Shown piece by piece: positions 36,069-47,573 of a stretch of 64,000 nt of DNA. The DNA comes from Osedax fenrisi. Lineage: Eukaryota > Annelida > Polychaeta > Sabellida > Siboglinidae. The translations under genes and the position numbers were made by a program. The stretch is from the NCBI GenBank assembly GCA_964019155.1, contig OZ025245.1:29429045-29493044 (forward strand), read 5' to 3'. The notes below the pieces were generated by a model. The model searched no databases, was not told where the DNA came from, and saw only the letters and a program-made list of their open reading frames with translations. Position 1 is the first letter of the stretch. Each line of letters opens with the position of its first letter.

Positions 36069-36200
36069 ATACAAATACTGAATCAGCGTAGGAGGGAGAA
36101 GATCATTTAGTGCCACCCATTACTGAAAAACCCACTTGTGAGCTATATTCTCAACCTCCATCTCACGAAAGCATACTCAAGAAATGTGTATCAAAACTAA
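36069..36200 (+). pseudogene. Exon copy 3 of 3 (degenerate)
   Basis: Same acceptor (TTATTTCAG) and start (ATACAAATACTGAATCAGCG) but TAG replaces the codon after AGCG. Similarity fades after CATACTCAAGAAATGTG. The upstream intron words (ACATTATAACAAATCAATCT) match copies 1 and 2. Confidence 0.6.
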
Positions 36201-36426
36201 AGATAATACTATTGTTTTACCTTTTCTGAATATTTGTAATTATATTTGTAGATTGTATTGTACTAGTTGTGTTAATTTATATGTACAGATGTTGGTATAC
36301 AGCTATAGCTCATTTTATAATAATATCGTTCTACTAATGGATATAAGTAAAATATACAAATAGAAAATATCCCACTGTTTTATTTAATCATAAAAATGAT
36401 ATTATTTATGTGTCTATATATGTAAA

Positions 36427-36615
36427 TTGTTTATTAAAATTGTATCTGTAAATAATGTATTATTTAACTATTGTGGAACATGTCATATTAATGATGCTGT
36501 AATTTGTTGTTTTGTTAAATGTCGACAAAATATAGTTTTGTCACTTGAAAACTGTGATACTATATGTAAATATTATATACTCAAAATGGAATACGTAAAT
36601 CCCGCAAACTATTAA
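36427..36615 (+). CDS. Unrecognised 62-residue frame with several Cys
   Basis: Reads NYCGTCHINDAVICCFVKCR and ENCDTICKYYILKMEYVN; non-ATG start. The Cys spacing is not a known finger. It may be a 3' exon of the gene that includes the triplicated exon. Weak. Confidence 0.25.
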   Translation: MFIKIVSVNNVLFNYCGTCHINDAVICCFVKCRQNIVLSLENCDTICKYYILKMEYVNPANY

Positions 36616-36874
36616 AACTAAAACATATGTAAATAAATGTCTGTAATATCGTTTACTTATAACATATATTTTCTGTTTATATTAATTAGGTTTTATATAT
36701 GAGATTATTTAATTTATATAATATAAATAGTCTATTAAAATAGATAAATAAACTTTAGTTGCATATGATATAATTAAATTTATTTAAAAACCCCGTCAAA
36801 TATCTATTTTATCTATAATGGTAATAGAGAGATCTCCCTGATGGTATGTTAACATTATTGAAGTTATAGAATAG

Positions 36875-37870
36875 TAGGGGACGTGAGGGGGTTTTGGGCG
36901 ATGCGGGGGTTTTGGTCGATGGCAATATAATCACAACGGTAATAGATATACAAATATTTTACATTAACGAACTATGTATAATTTTAATGTTACCTAATAT
37001 TTTAAGAACAATTTAAGAAAAATTAAATATATTGAATATTATTATCGATTATGTAAAAAGTGCATTTTCTGCAATATTATTGTAATAAATAGCGGAGAGT
37101 TATTGGTAAATTACAACACAATTAGTAATATTTTTATGATAAATTGTATATTATATTAAACTACTCAATATTCTACATAAAATGAAATAAAAATTAATTA
37201 AAAACATTAATTATATAAATGAATAAGGATAACATAATAATACCATATGAGATGAGGGGGTTTTGGTCGATATCATGAGGGGGTTTTGGTCGATGCTAAT
37301 ATAATTACAACGGTAATATATATGCATTTTTTTTACATTAACTAATTATATATAATTATAATATTACCAAATATGTAAAGAAAAATTAATAAAAATTAAA
37401 TATATTGCATAATATTATCGATTATGTAAAAAGTGCATTTTTCTGCTGTATTATTGTAATAAATAGCGTATAATTAATGGTCAAATGTTAATATATAATA
37501 TATAATTAATTAACATTATGAGTGTATTAAATATTATCATATCATTATAATAAATATTCGAATTAGTTAATTTAACTCACATTTTATTATTTGAGTATAT
37601 GTGGCTACAAGTATTAACACATTCGGAACTATCGACCAAAACTAACTAATCCCACACATACCAAATTTCACCGATATTTATGAGTAGTATTATAATTGAT
37701 AATATATAATTTTGTTATCTTGAAATAAAAATCCGAGATAGCTATTTATTAGATTAATATCTTTTTAATAAATATTCTAAAATTCAAATAATAATATTAA
37801 ATATTCACGGAATACTGGCTATTATAGCGAGTGATACATTTGATCGACCAAAACCCCCTCACGTCCCCTA
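36875..37870. mobile_element. Non-autonomous TIR element, phrase GGGGGTTTTGGTCGAT
   Basis: TA-GGGGACGTGAGGGGGTTTT at the left and the inverse, ATCGACCAAAACCCCC then TCACGTCCCC-TA, at the right. The phrase occurs twice at the left end (36884, 36902) and twice in the middle (37256, 37270), because the left ~220 bases are duplicated internally (36884-37105 and 37257-37490). No ORF. Nested in the 6.1-kb element. Confidence 0.85.
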
Positions 37871-38667
37871 TTTAATATGATGTATTATGAGGTTAATTAA
37901 ATAAAATGAAAATTTAATAAATTAAAATAAACATTTATGAATATTTTATTTAACTTTAAAACAATCTACATTTTATAATATTGGGTAGACATGTTGATAA
38001 TTTGTTTATAAATATAATTAAATAATATAATAATAAATATATACTGTTAATTTTATTCAAAAATATTCATTATTTAATGAATTATGGTATAATACATATT
38101 ATAAATATATTAAAACATGAATAATTCCTCTCTAGACTATGTACAATTTTTAACATTTTTTGTGCATATTTTTTATCATAACTTTTTTTTATTAACAATT
38201 TAAAAAAAATAAAATATGACTTATATTATAGAATTTAATATGCTTTCCAATGATACAATTTTGTGTAAAATAGCATTAATATAAATAATATAATTTTCGT
38301 ATCAACAGTTTAAAATAATAATGACTTATTTTGGAACAAAATAGACGATTTTATCTAAAATGGTATGATAAAATTAATATAGGTTATAGAATAGTATTTA
38401 TAATAATTTATTATCAGGTTAATTATATTAATTATTATGTACATTTAATAATATATTGAAACTAAATATGTATGATAATATTTTATTTAAGAATAGCTGT
38501 CAAAAAAGTAGGTCAAAGTTAAGTTAAAGTTCACATTTATTATAATTTTAATAGAAGTTATAACTTCTTCAGTGTGAATGCTATTTTAAATTCAAGTGTT
38601 TTTCCATTGAAAAACGCAGCGGAAAAAGCTGTGGAAAGCTGTGGAAATCTCTGTGTGTATGCCCCTT

Positions 38668-39252
38668 AAAAAGTATAACAAATAATTTCATTTTCGTTTG
38701 TCTTTTAAGAATTTGAACGCATTGATGAATTTTTATAGAAATGTCAGAGTATATAGATAGCTAATAATATATAGATACTTTTAGTAAAGTAAATAAACTG
38801 TATAGAAATAATTTTATTATAATATAGATATATTATATCTATAGATATTCTTCCAAAATAAATTGCTTTTTTGTTTAAAAAAATAAATAAGTTCACAATT
38901 CATTGTCGTGAGAGAAGGCAATGTTATGTCCACAGTGCAAATGTTCGGTAGTATATTTATTATCCATCTCTCTTATTATTCACACTCATATACAGGTCAC
39001 CGATGTAGGATCAAATGTACTATCATACTTAATAAACATGCATAACTCTTTGTTATTTCTCAACAGGTTAATTATATTTAGATTATATAATAATAATAAT
39101 ATATTCAGAAAATATTTAAGATAATGGAACATATCTATTAAACTTTCATAATACAACAATCTGCTCTAGAAATGATTGACCTATATAATTAAGATGTGAT
39201 TATTACAAATTATTAAATAATATAGTTATTAATAAGTTAAATATGATATTAA
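38668..39252. repeat. Direct repeat X, right copy (585 bp)
   Basis: Second copy of 32040-32594. It starts directly at the right terminus of the 6.1-kb element and ends TATGATATTAA before GAGTTGTATTC, which is the undisturbed flank. It keeps the ~33 bases missing from the left copy (near 39077-39110). Confidence 0.9.
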
Positions 39253-39584
39253 GAGTTGTATTCAAATAATCAGCAATTTAATAATGTAAAGAATAAGGAT
39301 AAGCATATTATGAAATCTGAAATATAATTAAATATACATTATAATACTGAATATTTATATCTGGAACAATAAATTCAATAATTAACTATATATTATGTAC
39401 TGAATAGTTTATATTAAAACAATACATGTTTATATTGTATACATTATGTAATGTATCTATTGTGTTTATAATTGTGATATTGTATTATAATTAATTAATT
39501 AAATAAAAAGGGTATTAATATTTATTATAATAATAGACATTGATAATATTATGCAATAAATAAACAATAGTGAATATATTTAAT
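39253..39584 (-). other. 3' flank of the Kelch gene
   Basis: AT-rich and without genes. It includes the gene's likely poly(A) signal (AATAAA on the minus strand at 39521-39526, about 60 bases after the stop). Confidence 0.5.
39521..39526 (-). promoter_or_regulatory. Likely poly(A) signal of the Kelch gene
   Basis: AATAAA on the minus strand about 60 bases after the stop codon at 39585-39587. Confidence 0.4.
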
Positions 39585-41762
39585 TCACAAATTCATAAGA
39601 ATTAAACAATTATCAGATATATTAACATCACTATATAATAATGTTCTATCATTGTTATCTAAACATATAGAATATATATTATTATTATAATACATGTAAA
39701 TTACACTTTCATCATAAACACTATTAGATAATCTTACATCATTAAATATATCTGTATTAAGAGATGTCCATACATTTGTTGTAATGTTATAACATTCAGG
39801 CTTATAAGCACCACCATAACCACCATAATAATCACCACCATATACATAAATACAGTTATCTCGTACTAAAGCAGCATGCCAACGTCTATCATGTGATAAA
39901 GGTGCTAATATACTCCACTCACCAACTCTATTACGTATTACATTATTAGTATCACAACTACCAGTATAACCACCAATAACATAAATATCCTCATCTACTA
40001 CAACTGTGGCATGATAACATACACCATAAGGTAAAGATTTACCTACTGACCATGAATCTGTATTTATATTATAAATATTCACTTTACATGAACAATAACC
40101 ATTATTACTCTGTCCACCAATAGTGATCAAATCACCATCTATAGTTACATTAACAGTTGGAGCGCAGTCACTACTTGAAAATAAATAAACATGAGGGTAA
40201 CTACAACGGGTTACATCATTAGTTATAGTATTAAATCTTAACATTTTACCTACAGTAAAATTAATAATTAATATATTACTATTAATATAAATAACTTTAT
40301 TACCATCACCAAAATTATATTGAAATATTCTGTTATTATTATTAATATCATAAATACCATCATTTGCTACTTTATATAGAGATAACTGTTTTTTAGTATT
40401 GCTAGTTGATTCTTCATCAGTATTAATATGTAATTGCTGAATTATTAGATCTAATTTACAGTTACCTGTATTAATTAGTTTATTATCTAACATCATATTT
40501 TTATCACATACTATACAATTAATTAGACTAAATAAGGATGTTGCATTATCAATTATACTATCTAAATCATATGTCAACCATAACACAATACCTTTAACAA
40601 AATAATATTCATTTGAACTATGAAAAGCTCGTTGTTTTAAAAATGCATGTAAATCATTAGGGCTTAGTTTTAAGAAAACATATTTTTCTATAGTTTCAAT
40701 AAAAATAATATTAAAATCACTTTTTATCTTCAAAGATACATATTAACAGAAGTCATGTTATAACTATACATTATATCCAACAGATTACTTGAAGGATGCT
40801 CAGGGAGATATTCTGCCAGAAAAATTTCACACTTTTCAATCAAAGACTTTACCTTGGGAATAATTAAATTAACATTAGTTAGGATTAATAAGATAAAATA
40901 AGATACAAAATAATTGTCATAATATATATATAAGATAATATACATATAATATATATTATATTGATTAACATTTTGTATTATAATATTATTATTATTCTAT
41001 ATTAATAAATTGATTTAATTAATCAGTATATATTAAATTTAATAAAATAAAAGATACCAATTATTATACAAATTAAAAACTTGTAGATACGAAGATATTT
41101 CCGCCAATTCTTCAACATTTTGTTCATCTATGCATACATCTCCTGAATAGATATACCGTATCATTGATTCCATGCCATTCTGGCTAAAGTTGAAGCTGAC
41201 CTTAGTCTGGTTGTTCTCATTCATATTAGAATTAAAGAGACATCTGAAGTAATAACTGGCTCCAGCCAATATTACCTTATGCACCTGGTCATTAATTATT
41301 ATATTAAATAATGATTAATTTATAAATACTATTTATATTATTATCACTGTAAAGATATTTTGTATAGAAGTAGTGAAAATAAATATAATGGTGAAACAAT
41401 CATTGATATACGAGTATGTTTTAATTATAATAAAATATATAGGGTTTATAATTTGTAATAATAGTTTGTATCCTACATGTAAATTTAGTGTAAAATACAT
41501 GAGGAAATATACATATATTGTAAAATATATAATGGAGATATTTAACTTTTAATAGCTAAATATTATAATAGTATTTAATATTTTTATTATTTCTATAAAT
41601 TAATATAACATTTAAAAGAATTTAAATATTTTACCTCCCTAATATATAATGATATATAACCCTATATTCAATAGAATCACTGATAATTGAGAAGTTGGTC
41701 AGGATGTCTTGATTTCTGAGGGAATTCATGTTGGAAACTAAGCCAATGCAATACAAATCCAT
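39585..41762 (-). pseudogene. BTB-BACK-Kelch protein gene, three exons, one frameshift
   Basis: Exon 1 (41661-41762, Met at 41762, acceptor-like TAACAG upstream) gives MDLYCIGLVSNMNSL and the start of BTB (ILTNFSIISDSIEYR). Exon 2 (41081-41284) continues BTB (VHKVILAGASYYFRCLFNSN, IRYIYSGDVCIDEQNVEELA). Exon 3 (39585-40852) begins BACK (VKSLIEKCEIFLAEYL), then five or so Kelch repeats with VVVDEDIYVIGGYTG and ALVRDNCIYVYGGDYY. Splice phases join cleanly. Such proteins are usually substrate adaptors of Cullin-3 ubiquitin ligases. At about 40733-40745, after SYNMTSV, the BACK frame shifts by one base; no intron fits there. It is either a recent pseudogene or a sequence error. The C-terminal 382 residues are otherwise open. 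Confidence 0.85.
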
Positions 41763-41923
41763 TGAATAACTGTTAGGGATTTTATAAATAATTTTTATTA
41801 ATTTATTGTTATATATATACAACTATTATTGAATAAATAAATTTATTTTAATATCCTTTAGTTATATTATTATTATAAAGATAAGTACTTATTTATTTAT
41901 TTTTACTTAATATAAATAAACTG

Positions 41924-42703
41924 TAGGGGAAAGATGTGTAGTAGTGACACTTTTACATATAATGAAATAACTCTTATTATTAAAGAAAAAAACTATTGAT
42001 CCTCTATATACAATGTTTTTTTATAGTGTATATGAATTAATCTAATTAATTGCTATTTATTAACATTTGTTAATATAATTGTTAACACTAGATAACTAGG
42101 GTGTCACTACTATACCCTAATGCGGGTATTAGTGACACTCGGGGTAGTAGTGACACACATTAGTACAAATAATAACCGATAGGTGGACATACAATATATT
42201 ATCTTGCTTATATGTTAATTCAACGAAGTTCTTAAAATAATGGCTCACGAGATTTAAACAATAAAATTGCAATATTATCAACAACCAATCAGAATCCATT
42301 TTAGTGTCACTACTACCCGAATTTAGGGTGTCACTAATATACGAAAGTATTTGGTAGATGCAATTGATCGTAGAAACATGCTCAATAATCATAAATAAAT
42401 ATGTATTATATTTTCATGCAGACATAAAATCCATCTTTAGTATGAGACTTTAATTTATTATTTTATATTAAATATTCTTTTATAAATATTTATTTTATAA
42501 TTTTTTAGAATATATTCACAAAATCGATTAATTGATTTAATTTGTTTATTTTATAAATTATTGAAATAAAATATACGTATGTCTATAAAGCTTGTGAATA
42601 CCCACAACTTTCGTATATAAATAAATTTAATTTGACTTGTAGTTTTTGAGATACGCGGGGTGTCACTACTACACGCATGTCACTATTATACACCTTTCCC
42701 CTA
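41924..42703. mobile_element. Non-autonomous TIR element, phrase GGGTAGTAGTGACAC
   Basis: TA-GGGGAAAGATGTGTAGTAGT at the left and, inverted, TA-GGGGAAAGGTGTATAATAGT at the right. The phrase recurs twice in plus orientation at 42115-42160 and inverted at 42299-42345 and 42655-42685. 780 bp, TA duplicated. Any short frame inside is incidental. It lies about 150 bases upstream of the Kelch exon 1. Confidence 0.85.
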
Positions 42704-42778
42704 TAACGTAATATATAAATAATATATTGAGTAATTTAATATTATAATAATTAAATTATTATAATTTAAGTTTTAAGA

Positions 42779-42930
42779 TCATAACGGATGGGTTGCTATA
42801 GTAAATAAGCTCCAAAAAAAGGACGAGTTGAGTTTTTTAGGCTCACTTTGGATGTAATGCAGCTAAATAAAAACAAATCAGAACAAAACTAAATAAATTA
42901 AACCAAATAACCCTCAAATATCAATACAAA

Positions 42931-42977
<47 letters not shown>

Positions 42978-43000
42978 CATTCTAAACCCATCCATTATGA
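42779..43000. mobile_element. Small TIR element, family TCATAACGGATGGGTT, copy 1
   Basis: Left TCATAACGGATGGGTT, right inverse TCATAATGGATGGGTT, 222 bp. The core has TAATGCAGCTAAATAAAAAC and AAACCAAATAACCCTCAAAT, then (TA)n. The core is shared with 58203 and with pieces at 8380, 60663 (inverted) and 61272 (inverted). Confidence 0.8.
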
Positions 43001-43750
43001 ACTGACACTGAGATGGAGTATTAAAAAATAGTTTATTTTATTAAAATCATAAATATATTGATAAAATAAAATTGTTGGCTCTCCACTTTTTTTTGGATAC
43101 ATTTTTAAGAAAAATTAACATTTATATTCCCACATTCTCTAAATTGTGCACGTGTGAGTGACAGTTGACCTATTTGTTTACATATATTTAAATCTTATAA
43201 TTTATCTAATTTATAAACTCAATTTAATAATAAGTTTAAAATATTATTCGAAAGCAAACCCATGAGCACACGTAGATTACCGACTTATATTGATTTATAT
43301 AAAAATTATTATTCAATATTTAATGGCGAGAAAAACTCAAGAAAATATATTATAAACCTGGAATAAAGCATCACTACCAACCTCTAATAATATATTGTCA
43401 TATGTTTACATTTCAATATAATTCTTATATAATACATACAAAAATAAATTATTATTTTTTTTATAATATATAGAAAATATTCATTATATATTATTTTGTA
43501 AAATATTATTATAATATAATATACAATTATTTTACGCATGTATGTTATTTATATAAGCACAACAAAATAGTAATATAGCTATACTAGTTTTATCTGTTCG
43601 GTTAATTTTATATATGAAATAGTTTTAAATAATTATTCTGTGTAAATTACACTTGAAATTTCAATAATAATATTTCAACATTTAATATTATAATTTGTCA
43701 TTAATTTGAGTTTTCATAGTATAATAGGATACCTATATGTATTAATATAG
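43001..43750. other. Gene-free AT-rich stretch
   Basis: No ORF. Contains an orphan AATAATTATTCTGTGTAAAT word (43631) like the inside of the TTAA elements. Confidence 0.4.
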
Positions 43751-43761
43751 CATAGATACTA

Positions 43762-44030
43762 TATAAAAGGGTGTACACATGGGGAGTGCAGACAAGCAAA
43801 CTTTGTGCTAGCACAAAGTGGCTCGGTAAATACTTAATATGTTCTATTTGCGAGCGCCTGCTGGCTCGTACATTTTCTCCCTGCTGGTATCCAGTGCTAG
43901 TACTGAGTGCCAGTAAATTCAACAGGTTGAATTTCGCAGTACTCGTTACCGGAATTGTAAACGATGCATTGCATTTTGGTAGTTATTTTAAACCAATAGA
44001 AATGCTTCACTTTTTATAAGTAACTTTTCG
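43762..44030 (+). promoter_or_regulatory. TATA-box-like site and GC-richer transcribed-looking patch
   Basis: TATAAAAGG at 43762-43770 is a strong TATA match. About 30 bases on comes GCAGACAAGC and a perfect 20-bp palindrome (ACTTTGTGCTAGCACAAAGT, 43800-43819). The next 200 bases are less AT-rich and hold an 82-residue plus frame with LICSICERLLARTF. No family recognised. It may be a short non-coding element or a first exon. Confidence 0.3.
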
Positions 44031-44613
44031 GTAGACCTATAAATAGCATGGTGTAGATGAACGCAGGAGCCTACGCTTAAGTGGTTTCTAGAAAATGGCA
44101 TTCATTTTTTTGTTGACTTTATATAAGTATATAAAATAAAATTAATAAATTTTATAAATAATAATCTTTGGTAAATTAACTAAAAATAGATACATTCCAA
44201 AAATATAATAATACATTATTAGCCTGATCATAAATCAAGAAATTTAAAAAGTATATATTTTAATATTGAAATATTATATATATTTAATAAGAATTTAGAT
44301 TATTGCTGTAGTGTAAACATTATTAGTATACAAAATCATTAGTTATATGATACTATATCATATACTACATATAATATATGAAGTATATAATATATACTGT
44401 ATATATGTACCCCATAATTATTATAATATAATATTATGATAATAGAATAATATATAATTATGATTATAATAAAATAAAATATTGTAGATGATAACAATTG
44501 TATGGAATACCAGTAATATCGGGCCAGGTAAACTCGGTCCAGGTAATTTGGGACCACTTTTTAAAATATCAATAAAATAATTATTAGAGTATATATATAT
44601 ATATTAATAATCA

Positions 44614-45226
44614 TTAAGGGGATGTCACACGACGCCCGCCTCTCTATGTATAGAGATAGCAAATAATGGGTCTACACAAAACTAGGTACGCAGATTTCTA
44701 TTCATTGAACTGAGCTAAATTTTGTTATATTCTATTTATTAAATGTATACACATACTATTACAGTACTTAATTTTTATAATATATATTATATAACATATA
44801 TATATGTATGCACACATTTTAATTTTTAATTTACGGAATTTCTATAGAAATTGTTATTTTTTGCAATTATACACATACAAATTTAGAAAATTACTCTTGT
44901 TATAGTATTCATATATATGTAATTTATATAATGCAATACAAATTAGTAAAATACATATAATAGTTTTTGTTATACCTAAGTTTATACACACATACCTAGC
45001 GCTAAATAATTATTCTGAGAAAACAGCATTTGAAAATATATAAATACATTATATATCATATATAATGAATATATATAAACCACTTTTTATGTTATTTCTA
45101 GACTGTTTTCATAAATAATTTTTTTAAAGATATTAAAAAACAAATAATAGAATAGTGTTATGAAATAAAAAAAAATTGAAATAAAAAATTATTTTCACCA
45201 AAACAAGGTCTGTGACATCCCCTTAA
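44614..45226. mobile_element. TTAA-flanked GGGGA element, copy 3
   Basis: TTAA GGGGATGTCACACGACGCC at the left and GGTCTGTGACATCCCC TTAA at the right. 613 bp. Shares AATAATTATTCTGAGAAAAC with copies 1 and 2. Inserted in the TTGTA-flanked element. Confidence 0.75.
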
Positions 45227-45352
45227 ATACATTGGTATGCATTATTAATTAATCAACACTGCATGTCACGAATCAGGAGAACCAGTTAAATCGATTATAA
45301 TCGTGTTTATTTGAAATGTATTTTATCCGAATGATATATATATATATATATA

Positions 45353-45397
<45 letters not shown>

Positions 45398-45400
<3 letters not shown>

Positions 45401-47476
45401 ATACTATATTAGCGAAAATGTATGTATGTGTGTGTGTGTGTGTGTAAGTATTAGGATCTCCCGAGTTAGCCTATAAAGTATATTTTCACTATTGAGGTTA
45501 GGTTGGGTTAAGTTTTAATTTTGGTAGGTTTTTTTAGCTGCATTACTTCCAGAGTTTGCCTATAAAAGTAGCTTTTCACGGTTGTGGTTAGGTTGGGTTA
45601 AGTTTTAATTTTGGTAGTTTTTTTTTAGATGCATTACTTCCCGAATGAGACTTAAAAGTATATTTCCACGGTTGTGGTTAGGTTGGGTTAAGTTTTAATT
45701 TTGGTTGGATTTTTTTAGCTGCATTACTTCCTGAGTGAGCCTATAAAAGCATATTTATTTATATTTTTATTTTCACAGTTGTGGTTAGGTTGGGTTAAGT
45801 TTTAATTTTGGTAGGTTTTTTTTAGCTGAAAAACTTCCCGAGTGAGCCTATAAAAGCATATTTATTTATATTGTTATTTTCACAGTTGTGGTTAATTTGG
45901 GTTAAGTTTTAATTTTGGTAGGTTTTTTTTAGCTGCATTACTTCCCGAGTGAGCCTATACAAGCATATTTATTTATATTGTTATTTTCACAGTTGTGGTT
46001 AGGTTAGGTTAAGTTTTAATTTGTGTATGTTTTTTTTAGCTACATTACTTCCCGAGTGAGCTGTTAAAAGTGTATTTATTTATATAGTTATTTTCACAGT
46101 TGTGGTTAATTTGGGTTAAGTTTTAATTTTGGTAGGTTTTTTTTAGCTGCATTACTTCCCGAGTGAACATATTAAAGTATATTTTCACGGTTGTGGTTAG
46201 GTTGGATTAAATTTTAATTTTGGTAGGTTTTTTTTAGCTGCATTACTCCCGAATGAGCCTATAAAAGTATATTTCCACGGTTGCGGTTATTTTGGGTTAA
46301 GTTTTAATTTTGGTTGTTTTTTTTTAGCTGCATTACTTCCCGAGTGAACCTATTAAAGTATATTTTCACGGTTGTGGTTAAGGTGGGTTAAGTTTTAATG
46401 TTGGTATATTTTTTTAGCTGCATTACTTCCCGAGTGAGCATATACAAGTATATCTTCACGGTTGTGGTTAGGTTGTGTTAAGTTTTAATTTTGGTAGTTT
46501 TTTTTAGCTGCATTACTTCCCAATTGAGTCTATAAAAGTATAGTGATATGTGTGTGGTCATAGTTATTTTCACAGTTGTGGTTAGGTTGGGTTAAGTTTT
46601 AAATTTGTGTAGGTTTTTTTAGCTGCATTACTTCCCGAGTTTGCCTATAAAAGTAGATTTTCACAGTTGTGGTTAGGTTGGATTACATTTTATTTTTTTA
46701 TGTTTTTTTAGATATATTACTTCCCAAGTGAGCCTATAAAAGTATATTTTCACGGTTGTGGTTAGGTTGAGTTAAGTTTTAATTTATAGAGTTTTTTTTT
46801 AGCTGCATTACTTCCCATGTGAGCTTATAAAAGTATATTTTCACTGTTGGGGTTAGGTTGGGTTAATTTTTAATTTTGGTAGGTTGTTTTTAGCTGCATT
46901 ACTTCCCGAGTGAACCTATTAAAGTATATTTTCACAGCTGTGGTTAGGTTGGGTTAAGTTTTAATTTTGGTAGGTTTTTTTTAGCTGCATTACTTCCCGA
47001 GTGAATCTATAAAAGCATATTTATTTATATTGTTTTTTCGCAGTTGTGGTTAGGTTGGGTTAAGTTTAAATTTTGGTAGGTTTTTTTTAGCTGCATTACT
47101 TCCCATGTGAGCCTATAAAAGCATATTTATTTATATTGTTATTTTCATTGTTGTGGTTAGGTTTGGTTAAGTTTTAATTTTTGTAATTATTTTTTAGCTG
47201 CATTACTTCCCATGTGAGCCTATAAAAGCATATTTATTTATATTGTTATTTTCATTGTTGTGGTTAGGTTGGGTTAAGTTTTATTTTGCGTAGGTTTTTG
47301 TTAGATGCATTACTTCATGAGTGAACCTATTAAAGTATATTTTCACGGTTGTGGTTAGGTTGGTTTAAATTTAAATGTTGGTAGGTTTTTTTTAGCTGGA
47401 TCACTTCCCGAGTATATTACATCAACAAGTGAACATTACGATCGATCACGGGCGAAGCCGGGCCCCGGCCACCTAG
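45398..47476 (+). mobile_element. Non-autonomous Helitron (2.08 kb)
   Basis: The 5' end TCTATACTATATTAGCGAAA followed by ATGTATGTATGTGTGTG is the usual animal Helitron start. The 3' end is CTAG (47473-47476), with a GC hairpin GCCGGGCCCCGGC at 47457-47469 three bases before it. The element lies between A (45397) and T (47477), the Helitron target, without duplication or terminal inverted repeats. No Rep/helicase ORF. The body is about 20 tandem units. The ...GGGCGAAGCCGGG 3' wording is common in insect Helitrons (from memory). Confidence 0.85.
45460..47415 (+). repeat. ~20 tandem units of 90-115 bp filling the Helitron
   Basis: Each unit runs GCTGCATTACTTCCCGAGTG, AGCCTATAAAAGTATATTT, TCACGGTTGTGGTTAGGTTG, GGTTAAGTTTTAATTTTGGT and a T-run. 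Units differ by a 15-20-base insert (TTATTTATATTGTTATT) present in about a third of them. Each carries a TATA-box match (CTATAAAAG). Confidence 0.9.
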
Positions 47477-47535
47477 TATATATATATAATGGAAATTATT
47501 GATGTAAAAATTCGTGAAGCGGCATATAGGTTACG

Positions 47536-47573
47536 CCATAGAGCTAGAGAGAAATATCTCTCTAGCTCTATGG
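47536..47573. repeat. Perfect 17-bp hairpin
   Basis: CCATAGAGCTAGAGAGA, loop AATA, then the exact complement. It lies between the Helitron 3' end and the right TIR of the host element. TTACGCC words flank it and recur nearby (47531, 47575, 47610). Confidence 0.85.

Larger units (their letters stand above)
32595..38667. mobile_element. ~6.1-kb TIR element flanked flush by direct repeats X
   Basis: The left end reads AAGGGGCATGCACACAGAGA, the right end (inverted) AAGGGGCATACACACAGAGA. Further matching words follow (TTTTTCCGCTGCGTTTTTC on both sides), so arms span about 50 bases with one indel. Inside: a ~190-bp tandem duplication, a small ORF, a triplicated exon, a LINE relic and a nested TA-flanked element. 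No transposase recognised; the exon triplet may belong to an element-borne gene. Superfamily unassigned. Confidence 0.75.

Noticed and set aside
32040..39252. LTR pair interpretation of repeat X
   Set aside because: No TG...CA, no PBS or PPT beside it, and the inner ends coincide with DNA-transposon TIRs.
42129..42392. 87-residue minus frame
   Set aside because: Inside the TIR element at 41924 and made of its phrase repeats; no coding character.
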